Of a stretch of 24,308 nucleotides of DNA, positions 1 to 7,331 are shown one piece after another. Positions within the stretch are counted from its first letter, which is position 1. Every line of letters starts with the position of its first letter. The DNA is from a virus: the IMG/VR virus record IMGVR_UViG_3300037492_000161, positions 1 through 24,308 of that record; one strand, written 5' to 3'. Below the pieces are notes generated by a model. It worked only from the letters and a program-made list of their open reading frames with translations. It was not told where the DNA came from and made no database searches. The position numbers and the translations under genes are program-made.

Positions 1-2
1 AC

Positions 3-1436
3 CCTATTGATGGCGGGAGTGTAGAAAACAGGCGGGCATACCCCGGCGTAATGCCCATGTACACCGGTGCCCCGCGGATTCTTGATTCTTCCGTTGTCGC
101 AGAGCGCGGGGCTTCTTTGGGGAGCTCTGGTGACTTTTCCTTAAGCGCAGGTGATCCTGATGCCCTGATGTCTCTTGTATACAGCCCCAGCAATTTGCCG
201 CGGGTTACCGGAACTGTTTATCCTAATGACCCCGAGGTGGATATCGGACAAGGGCCTGCCGGTCGCGTCCCCGGTGCCGCTCCCGTTGCCGCTTCCCCTG
301 CCGGTCCCGTTGCCGCTCCCGTTCCCGTTCAAAGCGCACCGTCTGCTCCCGATGCTATTAAAAGAAACAGGGAAGCCATAGACGCCTACAGGAAGGGTTT
401 GGCTGAACTGTCTTCAAGCGAAACTGATCCAAATGCGGCTGAGAAGTGGTTCCGTCTAGCGGCTGCTTTTCTTGCCCCAACAAAAACAGGGCAAGGCGCG
501 TTTGGAGAATCCATTGGTAATGCGGCTGGGGTGATGGGCAATATTGAGAAAGAAAACACCTCAAGAAAAACTGCGGAGAAAAACAAAAGAGATGAAATGG
601 GGCTCAAGGGCCTTGCGCTTGATTACAAGCTCACTAGCGACGAGGTGCTTGCGCTGCGAGAAGACGAGAAAGAAAGAAATAAAGCTCTTCTTGCGATTCG
701 TTTGAAAGGCATGGAATCGCCTAATAGAGGTGTTGAAGCATCCGATATAAATATTTTGCTGAACGGCGATCCGTCATCACGCGAATATGCCGCAGCTTAC
801 GCACGTCAAGGGGCCTCGCGCGTGATGAGCGATGGTACCGAGGTCAGGCCAAACATGAATTGGGCTGAGGTGCCTACATTCAAACTAAAATCGGACAGCG
901 CGGGCGGTGAAAATAATTATGGGAGTCCCACAATCGTACCGGCGCCAAAGCCAATTCCAGCGGCCGTAGTGAAAGGCATGACTGAAAACATTTCTGCTAT
1001 CACCCAAATTGACCAGACGCTTCAAGAACTCGAAAATACCCAAGGAAGTGGCGTTGGGCTTGTTGAGGGAAGTTTGCCCGGCGCAATTTCAGACAGAATC
1101 AATCCTGAAGGCGTGCGATTGCGCGCGATGATTGCTGATATTGGAAGCATGAAGATTCACGACCGAAGCGGTGCGGCTGTTACAGCTGCAGAATTTCCGC
1201 GATTGCGCCCGTTTATTCCAAGTCCTTCTGACAACCCAGAAACCATTCGCAAGAAACTAAATCAATTTCGCGATCAATATCTTAATGAATTGCGCGATCA
1301 ACGTAGCGTCTATGGCGCAAGCTCAGGGTATAAACCCGTAAATGCCGTTGACGACATTCTTAAAAAGAATGAACCGCGGCCAGTATCCGACAATTTCATC
1401 ACATTTGACCGCAACGGCAACAGGATCTCCAAATGA
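3..1436 (+). CDS. Putative virion/ejection-associated protein (5' partial)
   Basis: The reading frame is open from base 3 with no stop before the first in-frame ATG at 51. That ATG has no Shine-Dalgarno sequence, so the gene probably begins upstream of the window; the minimal version from 51 is 461 aa. After the start comes a low-complexity Pro/Ala/Val stretch (about 270-340, residues 70-95 from the ATG), made of short CCG/CCC-rich repeats. A charged, probably coiled-coil region follows (residues about 100-215), with an AFLAP-TKTGQGAFGES segment of the kind seen in uncharacterised phage virion proteins. The C-terminal half is mixed alpha-helical. No enzyme motif is visible. It overlaps the next gene by ATGA (1433-1436), implying translational coupling. 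Its place before another long internal-protein-like gene suggests a role in the ejectosome or tail. That role is inference; that it is coding is well supported by length and coupling. Confidence 0.72.
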   Translation, partial: PIDGGSVENRRAYPGVMPMYTGAPRILDSSVVAERGASLGSSGDFSLSAGDPDALMSLVYSPSNLPRVTGTVYPNDPEVDIGQGPAGRVPGAAPVAASPAGPVAAPVPVQSAPSAPDAIKRNREAIDAYRKGLAELSSSETDPNAAEKWFRLAAAFLAPTKTGQGAFGESIGNAAGVMGNIEKENTSRKTAEKNKRDEMGLKGLALDYKLTSDEVLALREDEKERNKALLAIRLKGMESPNRGVEASDINILLNGDPSSREYAAAYARQGASRVMSDGTEVRPNMNWAEVPTFKLKSDSAGGENNYGSPTIVPAPKPIPAAVVKGMTENISAITQIDQTLQELENTQGSGVGLVEGSLPGAISDRINPEGVRLRAMIADIGSMKIHDRSGAAVTAAEFPRLRPFIPSPSDNPETIRKKLNQFRDQYLNELRDQRSVYGASSGYKPVNAVDDILKKNEPRPVSDNFITFDRNGNRISK

Positions 1437-3997
1437 TCCAAGCAAAAATGCCGGACGGGAAAATATTGCAATTCCCTGCTGATACGGCGGATGCCGTTGT
1501 TGACCGAGTTGCCAAAGAATACATTGCCACGCTGCCGCCGCCGCCTTCTTTTGGACGAGGCCTTGGCCTAGGCGTGCGCGATGCGGTGCAGGGTGCGGCG
1601 GCGCTGCCCGGCCTTGCTTATGACGCGTTGGGTGAAGGTCTAAACTTAATTTCAAAAGGCGTTGAGGCTGCTGGCGGCCCATCATTACCTCGCATGCGAA
1701 CTGCACGCGAAAACATCGATTCTATTTTGAACGCGGGTGGCGTGCCAAAACCAGCCACGAAAGACGAAAAACTTACGAGCGCGGCAGTTGAAGGCGTTGC
1801 GTCTGTTATTCCTAATATGGGACTTGGCGCGCTGCTACAAGCAGCCAAATCAGCTCCAAACCTTGCTCGAATTCTTTTGGCCAATCCATCTACACAGATC
1901 GCGGCGGGCGTCGGCGGAGGCACGGCGGGCGAATATGCGAAACAAAAAGACGTTGGCACCGTAGGGCAGATTGCTTCTGCTTTAGGTGGCGGCGCAGCTG
2001 GCGCATCGTTGGCTGGGCTGGCCCGCGGCAGTGGTCGCCTTGTGGGGGCGTTGGTGGAACCACTCAGCGAAGCTGGGCGTCAACGCATTGTTGCCGGGGC
2101 ATTGTTGGGACAAAGCTCTGCGCCGGGAACGCTGCCCGCGCGACTGGCAGAGGGGCTTGAAAACACCAACGCTCGGCTGCCCGGCGCCGTGCCGACGCTT
2201 GGCGAGGTCGCGCGAGATCCAAGCTTGCTGCGTGTAGAAAGTGGCGTGAGGGCTGGCGCTATAGGGCCGTATGCGCAATCCGCCATGTCCGACGCAGACT
2301 TTGCTCGGAACGCTACGCGCACCCAGGCAATGGCCGCTATGGGCGACAACCTAACGCCGGAAGCTCGCGGCGCAATCATTCGCCAAGGCCTCGAAGGCGC
2401 CAAAAGCGGGATGGGCGCGCGCGTTGGCCAAATGTTCAAGATTGCTGAGGATCGGAACACGTCGCGTTATTCCGTCCAGCCCGTCATGGAAGTGGCGCGC
2501 AATGCCATAAGACGGTTTGACCCAAAACAGGGCGGCAGTGGCGTTCCACCGGAATTACAAAGTGTCATTGACCAAATTGAACAATTTGGGCGAGTCGATA
2601 TAACGCAAGCTCAGAACCTCCGCAAACAGCTAGGTGAAATTGCTGGAAAAGCCAGCGTGGCCAAAAACAACAGTTTGGCAGAAACGGCGGGACTCATCCG
2701 CACGTCGCTACAAAACACAATTGACGACCCACGGTGGATGGAAGCGGTGGCTGCCCGACGCACCATGGGTGAAAACGTCGGAAGAGATGCCACTGGAACA
2801 AGTGCATCTGCCAACATCTTGCGCACTGATCAATTTCAAGCGCCTATGATGGCAAACAAAGATGTCCCGGGCCAAGTTCTCAAAAGTCCTGACGCTGTGC
2901 GCCAAGTCATGCGGGCCAGCTTGCAGGGGATTGATGACGCCCGCACGGCGCGCAATCCCAACGTTAACCCAGAAGATTTGTTTAATCAACACCGCGCCCT
3001 GACAAGCGCTTTACGCGGCCAGTTTGTTGAGAATTTAATGAAGCAGGCGCAAACTACGGTTTATTTTACAAATTCGGCTGGCAATACTCAACGCGGCCTA
3101 AGCATCGCAAATTTTAATCGTTTCATGCTTGACAACAACCGCATTGCGCAGGAACTTTTTGAGCCCAAACAATACCAGCAGCTTTCGCGTATTGCTTCGG
3201 ATTTTGCAGAGGGTAGCATGGCCGCTAATACCGGAGCCACGCGCAACAGCCAGACCATGCAAAACCTGAGCGTGGCCAACATGCTGTCAAGGGTAGGTAA
3301 CGGTATGCTAAACCCAGACAACCCGACCATGCGTCAATTTGCTAGTTTGGGTGGGTTGCTCAAGATTGTATACGGCAGCCCCGAGGTGGCAATGCGCGAC
3401 ATGTTGACGCGATCCATGACCGATCCTGTGTTTGCCCAAATGATTTTGGCGCGAGCCACGCCGAAGGCAGTGCAACGAGCGGTAACTCGTTTGGGGTTTA
3501 ATGCTGTAGACGAAATTACACGCGCGGGGACGCCAGGGCTAGCACAACAAGTTATTCGAACATCAACCGACTTCGGCGATATGGCCCGCGGCGGTCCCGT
3601 TGGGCTGAATGAAGCCCTGCAAGGACCCCAAGCAAACGCGGTTAAAAACATCTACAATTCTGTCATGAACCCTGAATCTAATATTGTTGCTACGCGAAAT
3701 CTCATCAATTCTCCGCAAATGCGGACTAGGGTTGAAGCAATTTTTGAAAACCCCGCGCATGCCGGTCTGTTTACTGCGGCCCTAAGTCGTGAAGCGCAGT
3801 TTTTCCATCGTGCTAATCAAAAAGACGGCATGGGTTGGGATCAATCCCTGAGTAGTTTGGTTACCAATGCAGTCAGAAATGGAAATCTTAGCCCGTCAAC
3901 TGCCGGTCGGATTGAAAGGCTAATCACATCCAATAACCCAACAAACCTGGCTGCCGCAGTTCGGGCGTTACAAAACGCCCTGCAACCTAAGCGGTAG
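1433..3997 (+). CDS. Large internal virion / DNA-ejection-like protein
   Basis: This 854-aa protein starts at the ATG inside the ATGA overlap with the preceding gene. The first 30 residues (MPDGKILQFPADTADAVVDR) match the common opening of podovirus internal or injection proteins, a short domain of the form 'PDG-hydrophobic-FP'. Gly/Ala-rich helical segments follow (residues about 40-80 and 120-210) that could interact with membrane, as expected of proteins ejected into the envelope. A long helical region rich in Ala, Arg and Gln runs to the C-terminus. No catalytic motif, transglycosylase signature or signal peptide is visible. By position and character it resembles the P22 gp16/gp20 class, but no specific homology can be claimed from reading alone. 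It is the last gene of the left late block; a strong hairpin lies 10 bases past its stop. Confidence 0.8.
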   Translation: MIQAKMPDGKILQFPADTADAVVDRVAKEYIATLPPPPSFGRGLGLGVRDAVQGAAALPGLAYDALGEGLNLISKGVEAAGGPSLPRMRTARENIDSILNAGGVPKPATKDEKLTSAAVEGVASVIPNMGLGALLQAAKSAPNLARILLANPSTQIAAGVGGGTAGEYAKQKDVGTVGQIASALGGGAAGASLAGLARGSGRLVGALVEPLSEAGRQRIVAGALLGQSSAPGTLPARLAEGLENTNARLPGAVPTLGEVARDPSLLRVESGVRAGAIGPYAQSAMSDADFARNATRTQAMAAMGDNLTPEARGAIIRQGLEGAKSGMGARVGQMFKIAEDRNTSRYSVQPVMEVARNAIRRFDPKQGGSGVPPELQSVIDQIEQFGRVDITQAQNLRKQLGEIAGKASVAKNNSLAETAGLIRTSLQNTIDDPRWMEAVAARRTMGENVGRDATGTSASANILRTDQFQAPMMANKDVPGQVLKSPDAVRQVMRASLQGIDDARTARNPNVNPEDLFNQHRALTSALRGQFVENLMKQAQTTVYFTNSAGNTQRGLSIANFNRFMLDNNRIAQELFEPKQYQQLSRIASDFAEGSMAANTGATRNSQTMQNLSVANMLSRVGNGMLNPDNPTMRQFASLGGLLKIVYGSPEVAMRDMLTRSMTDPVFAQMILARATPKAVQRAVTRLGFNAVDEITRAGTPGLAQQVIRTSTDFGDMARGGPVGLNEALQGPQANAVKNIYNSVMNPESNIVATRNLINSPQMRTRVEAIFENPAHAGLFTAALSREAQFFHRANQKDGMGWDQSLSSLVTNAVRNGNLSPSTAGRIERLITSNNPTNLAAAVRALQNALQPKR

Positions 3998-4006
3998 GCC
4001 TTACCG

Positions 4007-4047
4007 TCAGCGGTGGTTATCAAGGAACCCTTGATAACTGCCGCTGA
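4007..4047. terminator. 19-bp hairpin after the late block, no U-tract
   Basis: The arms 4007-4025 and 4029-4047 pair over 19 consecutive positions, with two G-U wobbles and a 3-base AAC loop. The hairpin starts 10 bases after the stop of the 854-aa gene and about 90 bases before the Cro-like gene. No T-run follows on either strand, so it is not a textbook intrinsic terminator. It could be a 3'-end stabiliser or a factor-dependent terminator between late and early transcription. The structure is certain; the function is inferred. Confidence 0.5.
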
Positions 4048-4103
4048 ATGGCAACCGGAAAACGCCGCATAACTAAAATTATTTTCCCGGCGCGAAATTT
4101 CTA

Positions 4104-4133
4104 TTGACTTAGCGAAATGCGTGCGGGCACGAT
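4104..4133 (+). promoter_or_regulatory. Putative promoter for the Cro-like gene
   Basis: A TTGACT -35 box (4104-4109) is followed after 18 bases by a poor -10 (CACGAT, 4128-4133, 3 of 6 consensus). GCGAAAT lies in the spacer (4112-4118), and a second copy lies just upstream (4092-4098, in GCGAAATTTC). If used, transcription would begin within a few bases of the ATG at 4140, giving a leaderless message. Confidence 0.4.
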
Positions 4134-4139
4134 GCGGCT

Positions 4140-4373
4140 ATGAAACTCACCAATTATCTGCGCAAAAACCGCATCCGCGCAAACGCCTTCGCCAAGATAG
4201 TGCAAGTGTCTCCGGCGACCGTTGGCCGGTGGATGTATGACGAAAAGATGCCCTTCAAAATCGAAACGTTTCGTCGGATTGCCGCAGCTACAAACGGCCA
4301 CGTCACGGCGAACGACTGGGTGGACGCGTCTGCGGATAACAGCCGATGGGTCGTCCTGGCAAAGGACGAATGA
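4140..4373 (+). CDS. Cro/YdaS-like helix-turn-helix regulator
   Basis: This is a 77-aa basic protein. Residues about 13-42 (FAKIVQVSPATVGRWMYDEK) read as a helix-turn-helix of the Cro/YdaS type, in which a short scanning helix is followed by a recognition helix containing T-V-G-R-W. A second part (FRRIAAATNGHVTANDWVD) is typical of small phage Cro-like proteins. It is the first gene of the early block and is followed 4 bases later by the SANT-like gene. The ATG at 4140 has no Shine-Dalgarno sequence, and the candidate promoter sits so close that translation may be leaderless, as for lambda cI from PRM. It probably represses or switches early promoters; GCGAAAT elements at 4092, 4112 and 7261 are candidate targets. 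No divergent repressor gene is present next to it. Confidence 0.85.
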   Translation: MKLTNYLRKNRIRANAFAKIVQVSPATVGRWMYDEKMPFKIETFRRIAAATNGHVTANDWVDASADNSRWVVLAKDE

Positions 4374-4377
4374 AAAG

Positions 4378-4800
4378 ATGATCGTAGCGCCGGGAGAGAC
4401 ACTCAAGGTAAGGCCCGCACCATGGACGCCTAATGAGAAAAAGCGGTTGCGATTTCTGTGGACGCAAACCATCAGAACACGGGCAGAGATTGCGCAGGAA
4501 CTGGGGCGCACAATGGACGGATGCTCTGCGCAAGTTAAGGCGATGATGATCAAGCGGCCCCGTTCAAACGCAGCAGCGACAATCAATCCATTGCTTTCCG
4601 GGAGCAGATTGGAAGGGAACCGTGTGGATGCAGAACGGCAAGCAAAACGCATTCGGGAGTATTGGCTGGCGCTCGGACAGCCCAAAACAGTTGATGTGCG
4701 TTACGTGCCGGGCCGTGGTGGGTATACCGGGTCTTGGTCGCCGGTAATCCTAGATGAGATAGTATGGCGTGCGCCCGAAGTGGCGCGGGTGAAACGATGA
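4378..4800 (+). CDS. SANT/GcrA-like DNA-binding protein
   Basis: This is a 140-aa protein from the ATG at 4378, which sits 4 bases after the preceding stop with AAAGGA upstream. An in-frame TTG- or ATG-type extension to 4222 would lie inside the HTH gene and was rejected. Residues 15-55 have the spacing of a Myb/SANT-like tri-helix: W16 with T-P-N-E-K, W28 in the first helix, then AEIAQELGRT and SAQVKAM. This resembles the N-terminus of GcrA and related phage proteins ('W-T-x-E-r-v-x-x-L-k-x-l-W ... s-x-I-A-x-x-L-G'). The C-terminal half (basic, then a Gly/Arg segment GRGGYTG) is not recognised. It probably binds DNA and may act on host or phage transcription. It overlaps the next gene by ATGA. 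Confidence 0.7.
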   Translation: MIVAPGETLKVRPAPWTPNEKKRLRFLWTQTIRTRAEIAQELGRTMDGCSAQVKAMMIKRPRSNAAATINPLLSGSRLEGNRVDAERQAKRIREYWLALGQPKTVDVRYVPGRGGYTGSWSPVILDEIVWRAPEVARVKR

Positions 4801-5024
4801 CCGACGAAGAAAAACAGCGCGCATACGAAAAGCGCCGTGCAAAAATCCGTCCAATTGGGATGGAGGGGGTGCCGAAAACCCTCTATCGCATTTGGATGCC
4901 CGACGGGACGGTGTTCACCGAGCGGTCTATTGGGCCCAGCGTTATTTGCGCACATTACCCGCAGTTGGTGGCGTTGCGGGTGGTGCAGGAGCCTGAGGAA
5001 GGGATGATGATGGAGCTATGGTGA
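4797..5024 (+). CDS. Small hypothetical protein
   Basis: This 75-aa protein starts at the ATG inside an ATGA overlap with the SANT-like gene; a longer in-frame start at 4764 is inside that gene and unlikely. The N-terminus is highly charged (MTDEEKQRAYEKRRAK), followed by a compact region with YRIWMPDG and an acidic, Met-rich tail. No known domain is recognised. The coupling to the upstream gene and the protein-like composition support coding. It sits in the early operon between a DNA-binding protein and recombination genes. Confidence 0.6.
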   Translation: MTDEEKQRAYEKRRAKIRPIGMEGVPKTLYRIWMPDGTVFTERSIGPSVICAHYPQLVALRVVQEPEEGMMMELW

Positions 5025-5101
5025 TAAGCGTTGAAACCATCGGCTCGGCTACGCTTTACCTCAACAACTGCCTCGTTGTTTCCCAGATTAGTCCTGAAAG
5101 A
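5018..5101 (+). pseudogene. Possible 5' stub of a DNA methyltransferase gene
   Basis: In the frame starting at the ATG at 5018, the first 25 or so residues read MVISVETIGSATLYLNNCLV and then lose protein character. The pattern ETIG-ATLYL-(G/N)(D/N)CL matches the usual opening of phage and plasmid N6-adenine/N4-cytosine DNA methylases, just before the part leading to the catalytic DPPY motif, which is absent here. The frame continues without homology into the resolvase gene and stops at 5224. The simplest reading is a deletion that removed a methylase body and left its N-terminal codons in front of the resolvase. The motif match is from memory, not a search. A short functional leader peptide is an alternative. 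Confidence 0.35.
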
Positions 5102-5108
5102 AAAGCCA

Positions 5109-5561
5109 ATGGCATATATCATCATGGGCTTAGACCCCGGCGTGTCAGGCGCCATCGCGTTCTACGACTGCCTTACCAAGTCTATTGTGGCTCACGACAC
5201 CCCTGTCGTCGCCGGGGAAATTGATTGCGATACTTTGAGTCGCATGATCCTTGAAGCCAAGCCCAACGTGTGCATCATCGAGCACGTTCATGCCGTTCGA
5301 GGCAACGGAGTCACAAGCTCTTTCAATTTTGGCAAATCATACGGCATGGTCAGGGGCGTCGTTGCCTGCTGCAACGTGCCGCTGCATCTAGTGTCCCCGT
5401 CCGTCTGGAAGCGCCACTTCAGGCTCAAAGCCGATAAAGAAGAATCTAGGGCGCTTGCGCTGATGACGTGGCCTGGGGTCAACATGTTTGGGCGCAAAAA
5501 AGACCACGGTCGCGCTGAGGCGGCGCTGATGGCAAAATACGGAGCCGACTTGCGCACTTGA
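5109..5561 (+). CDS. RuvC-like Holliday junction resolvase
   Basis: This is a 150-aa protein from the ATG at 5109, with GAAAG about 10 bases upstream; the longer TTG start at 5031 is less likely. It has an RNase H/RuvC fold signature. The first catalytic Asp is D9 in GLDPGVSGAIA, a hydrophobic strand ends in E58 (VCIIEHVHA), and the C-terminal acidic cluster has D132 and E137 (KKDHGRAEAALMAKYG). The order and spacing match the compact phage RuvC-like endonucleases that resolve branched DNA during recombination, replication and packaging. The length is normal for the phage family. It lies directly upstream of a PD-(D/E)XK nuclease and an SSB-like gene, so it belongs to a recombination and DNA-processing operon. 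The last acidic residues differ from E. coli RuvC (Asp-Asp), but this is common in phage members. Confidence 0.88.
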   Translation: MAYIIMGLDPGVSGAIAFYDCLTKSIVAHDTPVVAGEIDCDTLSRMILEAKPNVCIIEHVHAVRGNGVTSSFNFGKSYGMVRGVVACCNVPLHLVSPSVWKRHFRLKADKEESRALALMTWPGVNMFGRKKDHGRAEAALMAKYGADLRT

Positions 5562-5612
5562 CGTTGCCTAGATATTGGCGCCTATTTGCTTTCAGAAATA
5601 TTGAAAAAACCA

Positions 5613-6410
5613 ATGACAAATCCGTTCATCCGCCACGGCATTGAGCATCTGTCACCCTCGACGCTCAACACCTGGGCCGCACAACCCGCCATTGTCGTGC
5701 TGGAAAAGCTGTTGAATCGGCGCGGGAATGGCGTGTCGATGGCGGCGCTGCGGGGCACTGCGTCCGAGGCTGGCATCGTTGCCGGGCTGATGGACCCGCA
5801 TATGGATCAGGTTGAATGCCAGGACATCGCCCTGCGTGAGTTTGACCGCCTGTGCGGCCTGTCCCCTGATCCTAAGCGCCTCAAGGAGCGCGAAGGTATC
5901 CCAGGCATTGTGGCCCAAGGGCTCCTGGCCCTGCGGCCCTACGGCATCCCGTCGCAAACCCAAGGCAAGATCGTCCACCACTTTCCATCGGTTCCGGTTC
6001 CCATCCTGGGCTATTACGACCTGATCTTCCGCGACTCCGGCGTTCTGGTGGATATCAAAACGCAACTGCGCTTGTCGTCCGAAATATCCGACGCCCATGC
6101 TAGGCAGGTGTCATTCTACCTGCATGGCACCGACCTCGAAGGCCGGATTGCTTACGTCACGCCACAGAAGTTCGGTGTCTACCGCATCGAGGATCCCAAG
6201 GCCGGCATGAACGAATTGCTTAACATCGCCCACCGCATGGAGCGGACGCTGGCGGTGTCTGACGATCCAAATGTAATCGCGGCAATGATGACGCCCGATT
6301 ACGGGTCATTCTATTACTCGGACCCTCTCACGAAGCAACATGCGCGTGAAGTGTTCGGGTTCCAAGACCAGCCGGAGAATCCGGCGGTGCGTGATAACGG
6401 CGACGCTTAA
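5613..6410 (+). CDS. PD-(D/E)XK nuclease (RecB/Cas4-like exonuclease)
   Basis: This is a 265-aa protein from the ATG at 5613; a TTG at 5586 would add 9 residues but has no better ribosome site. The opening HLSPSTLNTWAAQPA (residues 12-26) is the typical first helix of RecB-type PDDEXK_1 nucleases. The active site is visible as GYYD (D136) and DIKT (D147, K149), followed by a conserved helix with ARQVSFYL, where the Gln corresponds to the QxxxY motif of the RecB/Cas4 group. It probably acts as a DNA exonuclease in phage recombination or in degrading host DNA. It sits between a RuvC-like resolvase and an SSB-like protein, which fits a single-strand-annealing or end-processing pathway. No Fe-S cysteine cluster of the Cas4 type is evident. 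Confidence 0.85.
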   Translation: MTNPFIRHGIEHLSPSTLNTWAAQPAIVVLEKLLNRRGNGVSMAALRGTASEAGIVAGLMDPHMDQVECQDIALREFDRLCGLSPDPKRLKEREGIPGIVAQGLLALRPYGIPSQTQGKIVHHFPSVPVPILGYYDLIFRDSGVLVDIKTQLRLSSEISDAHARQVSFYLHGTDLEGRIAYVTPQKFGVYRIEDPKAGMNELLNIAHRMERTLAVSDDPNVIAAMMTPDYGSFYYSDPLTKQHAREVFGFQDQPENPAVRDNGDA

Positions 6411-6437
6411 CAGCCCGTCCTAATGAAAGAAGAAAAA

Positions 6438-7181
6438 ATGTCTGGTTATTTTGGCGTGCCTGGCACCAACAAGCAGACTTCGCAAGAATTCCTCGGCCGC
6501 CTCCAGTTTGACGCTCGCGTCGGGTTCTGGTGCGTGGTCGATCGGGAGCAACAGGCAGACGGTGGATGGGCGGACCGCCGATCCGACGATGTCCGCAAGT
6601 TGACCTTCGCTATTGATTTTGGCAGCCTTGAAATTGGCTGGCTGAAGCTTTCGTCGCCACCATCGTTTGTTTTGGCGCCCTACGGGCAAATCTGCCCGCC
6701 GCAGCCGCAAGAGATGGGGGACAACAACAAGCGCGCATACAGCTTCGGCTTCCGCGTCAAGACCCTAGCGCCGACGTTGTTCGGCGACGACAAGCCGCGC
6801 TATTTTAGCGGCACCAGCCGTTCGCTGCTCGATCCGTTTAACACCCTCCATATGCAATATCTAAATTCTCCAGAGGCCCAGATGGGTCAGATTCCTATTG
6901 TTAAGGTGACCGGCACAGCGGTGACGGAGGCCAAAACGCCGCAGGGCACCAGCCGCTTTCACAGCCCGATTTTCGAGATCGCGCGCTGGGTTGATCGCAC
7001 CGATGAGCTCGGCGAAGCCATCGCGTCCCACGGCGTCATGCAGCAGCCTGCCGCTGCTTCTGAGGCTGTCGCCCAAGCAAAGCCCACCGCGTCGGCGATG
7101 CCCCCCAAGCACGTCCAGCCTCCCGCGCCCAAAGCCGCGCCGGCCAAGGAAATCATCGCTGATGACGACCTGCCGTTCTAA
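6438..7181 (+). CDS. Phage single-stranded DNA-binding protein-like
   Basis: This is 247 aa from the ATG at 6438, preceded by a purine-rich AAAGAAGAA ribosome site. An ATG at 6423 would add five residues but lacks a Shine-Dalgarno sequence. The N-terminal three quarters (SGYFG..., YSFGFRVKTLAPTLFG, SRFHSPIFEIARW) look like a compact beta-rich domain. The last 60 residues are a Pro/Ala-rich linker ending in DDDLPF (242-247), the acidic tip used by SSB proteins to recruit partners. There is no classical OB-fold SSB signature, so it is best described as a phage SSB-like protein with a convergent tail. It would coat single-stranded DNA made by the neighbouring nuclease and helicase. It is the last gene of its operon; a terminator follows 32 bases after the stop. 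Confidence 0.75.
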   Translation: MSGYFGVPGTNKQTSQEFLGRLQFDARVGFWCVVDREQQADGGWADRRSDDVRKLTFAIDFGSLEIGWLKLSSPPSFVLAPYGQICPPQPQEMGDNNKRAYSFGFRVKTLAPTLFGDDKPRYFSGTSRSLLDPFNTLHMQYLNSPEAQMGQIPIVKVTGTAVTEAKTPQGTSRFHSPIFEIARWVDRTDELGEAIASHGVMQQPAAASEAVAQAKPTASAMPPKHVQPPAPKAAPAKEIIADDDLPF

Positions 7182-7212
7182 ACAAGAGGGCTTAATTTTT
7201 TCATGAGAAAAG

Positions 7213-7242
7213 GCCGCAGGGGAAACCTTGCGGCTTTTTTTT
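7213..7242 (+). terminator. Rho-independent terminator after the SSB-like gene
   Basis: A 9-bp stem (7213-7221 with 7226-7234, one G-U) closed by a GAAA tetraloop is followed directly by eight T residues (7235-7242). This is a textbook intrinsic terminator. It ends the early operon just upstream of the next promoter. Confidence 0.93.
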
Positions 7243-7253
7243 CGTTTTAGCCG

Positions 7254-7283
7254 TTGACGTGCGAAATCTTTTCGCGGTATATA
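7254..7283 (+). promoter_or_regulatory. Sigma70-type promoter for the helicase gene
   Basis: The -35 TTGACG (7254-7259) and -10 TATATA (7278-7283) are separated by 18 bases and lie 11 bases after the preceding terminator. The predicted start near 7290 places a short CCCC-AACA-GGGG hairpin (7291-7302) at the 5' end of the message. The helicase ATG at 7332 with GGAG six bases upstream follows. Confidence 0.75.
7261..7275. promoter_or_regulatory. Palindromic operator candidate inside the promoter spacer
   Basis: GCGAAA-TCT-TTTCGC is a perfect 6-bp inverted repeat with a 3-base centre, placed exactly between the -35 and -10 boxes, where a bound repressor would block RNA polymerase. The half-site GCGAAAT recurs at 4092 and 4112 around the Cro-like gene's promoter, suggesting a common regulator. 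Binding is inferred. Confidence 0.5.
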
Positions 7284-7331
7284 TGCGTCACCCCAACAGG
7301 GGCGCCCGATGCAGGGCATATGGAGACTGAA

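Noticed and set aside
270-345. CCG/CCC-rich short repeats as a regulatory or recombination site
   Set aside because: They are in frame in the first gene and encode a Pro/Ala/Val linker, which is a sufficient explanation.
4101-4685. 194-residue minus-strand frame across the early regulator genes
   Set aside because: It lies opposite two coupled plus-strand genes with recognisable DNA-binding motifs and has no family signature.
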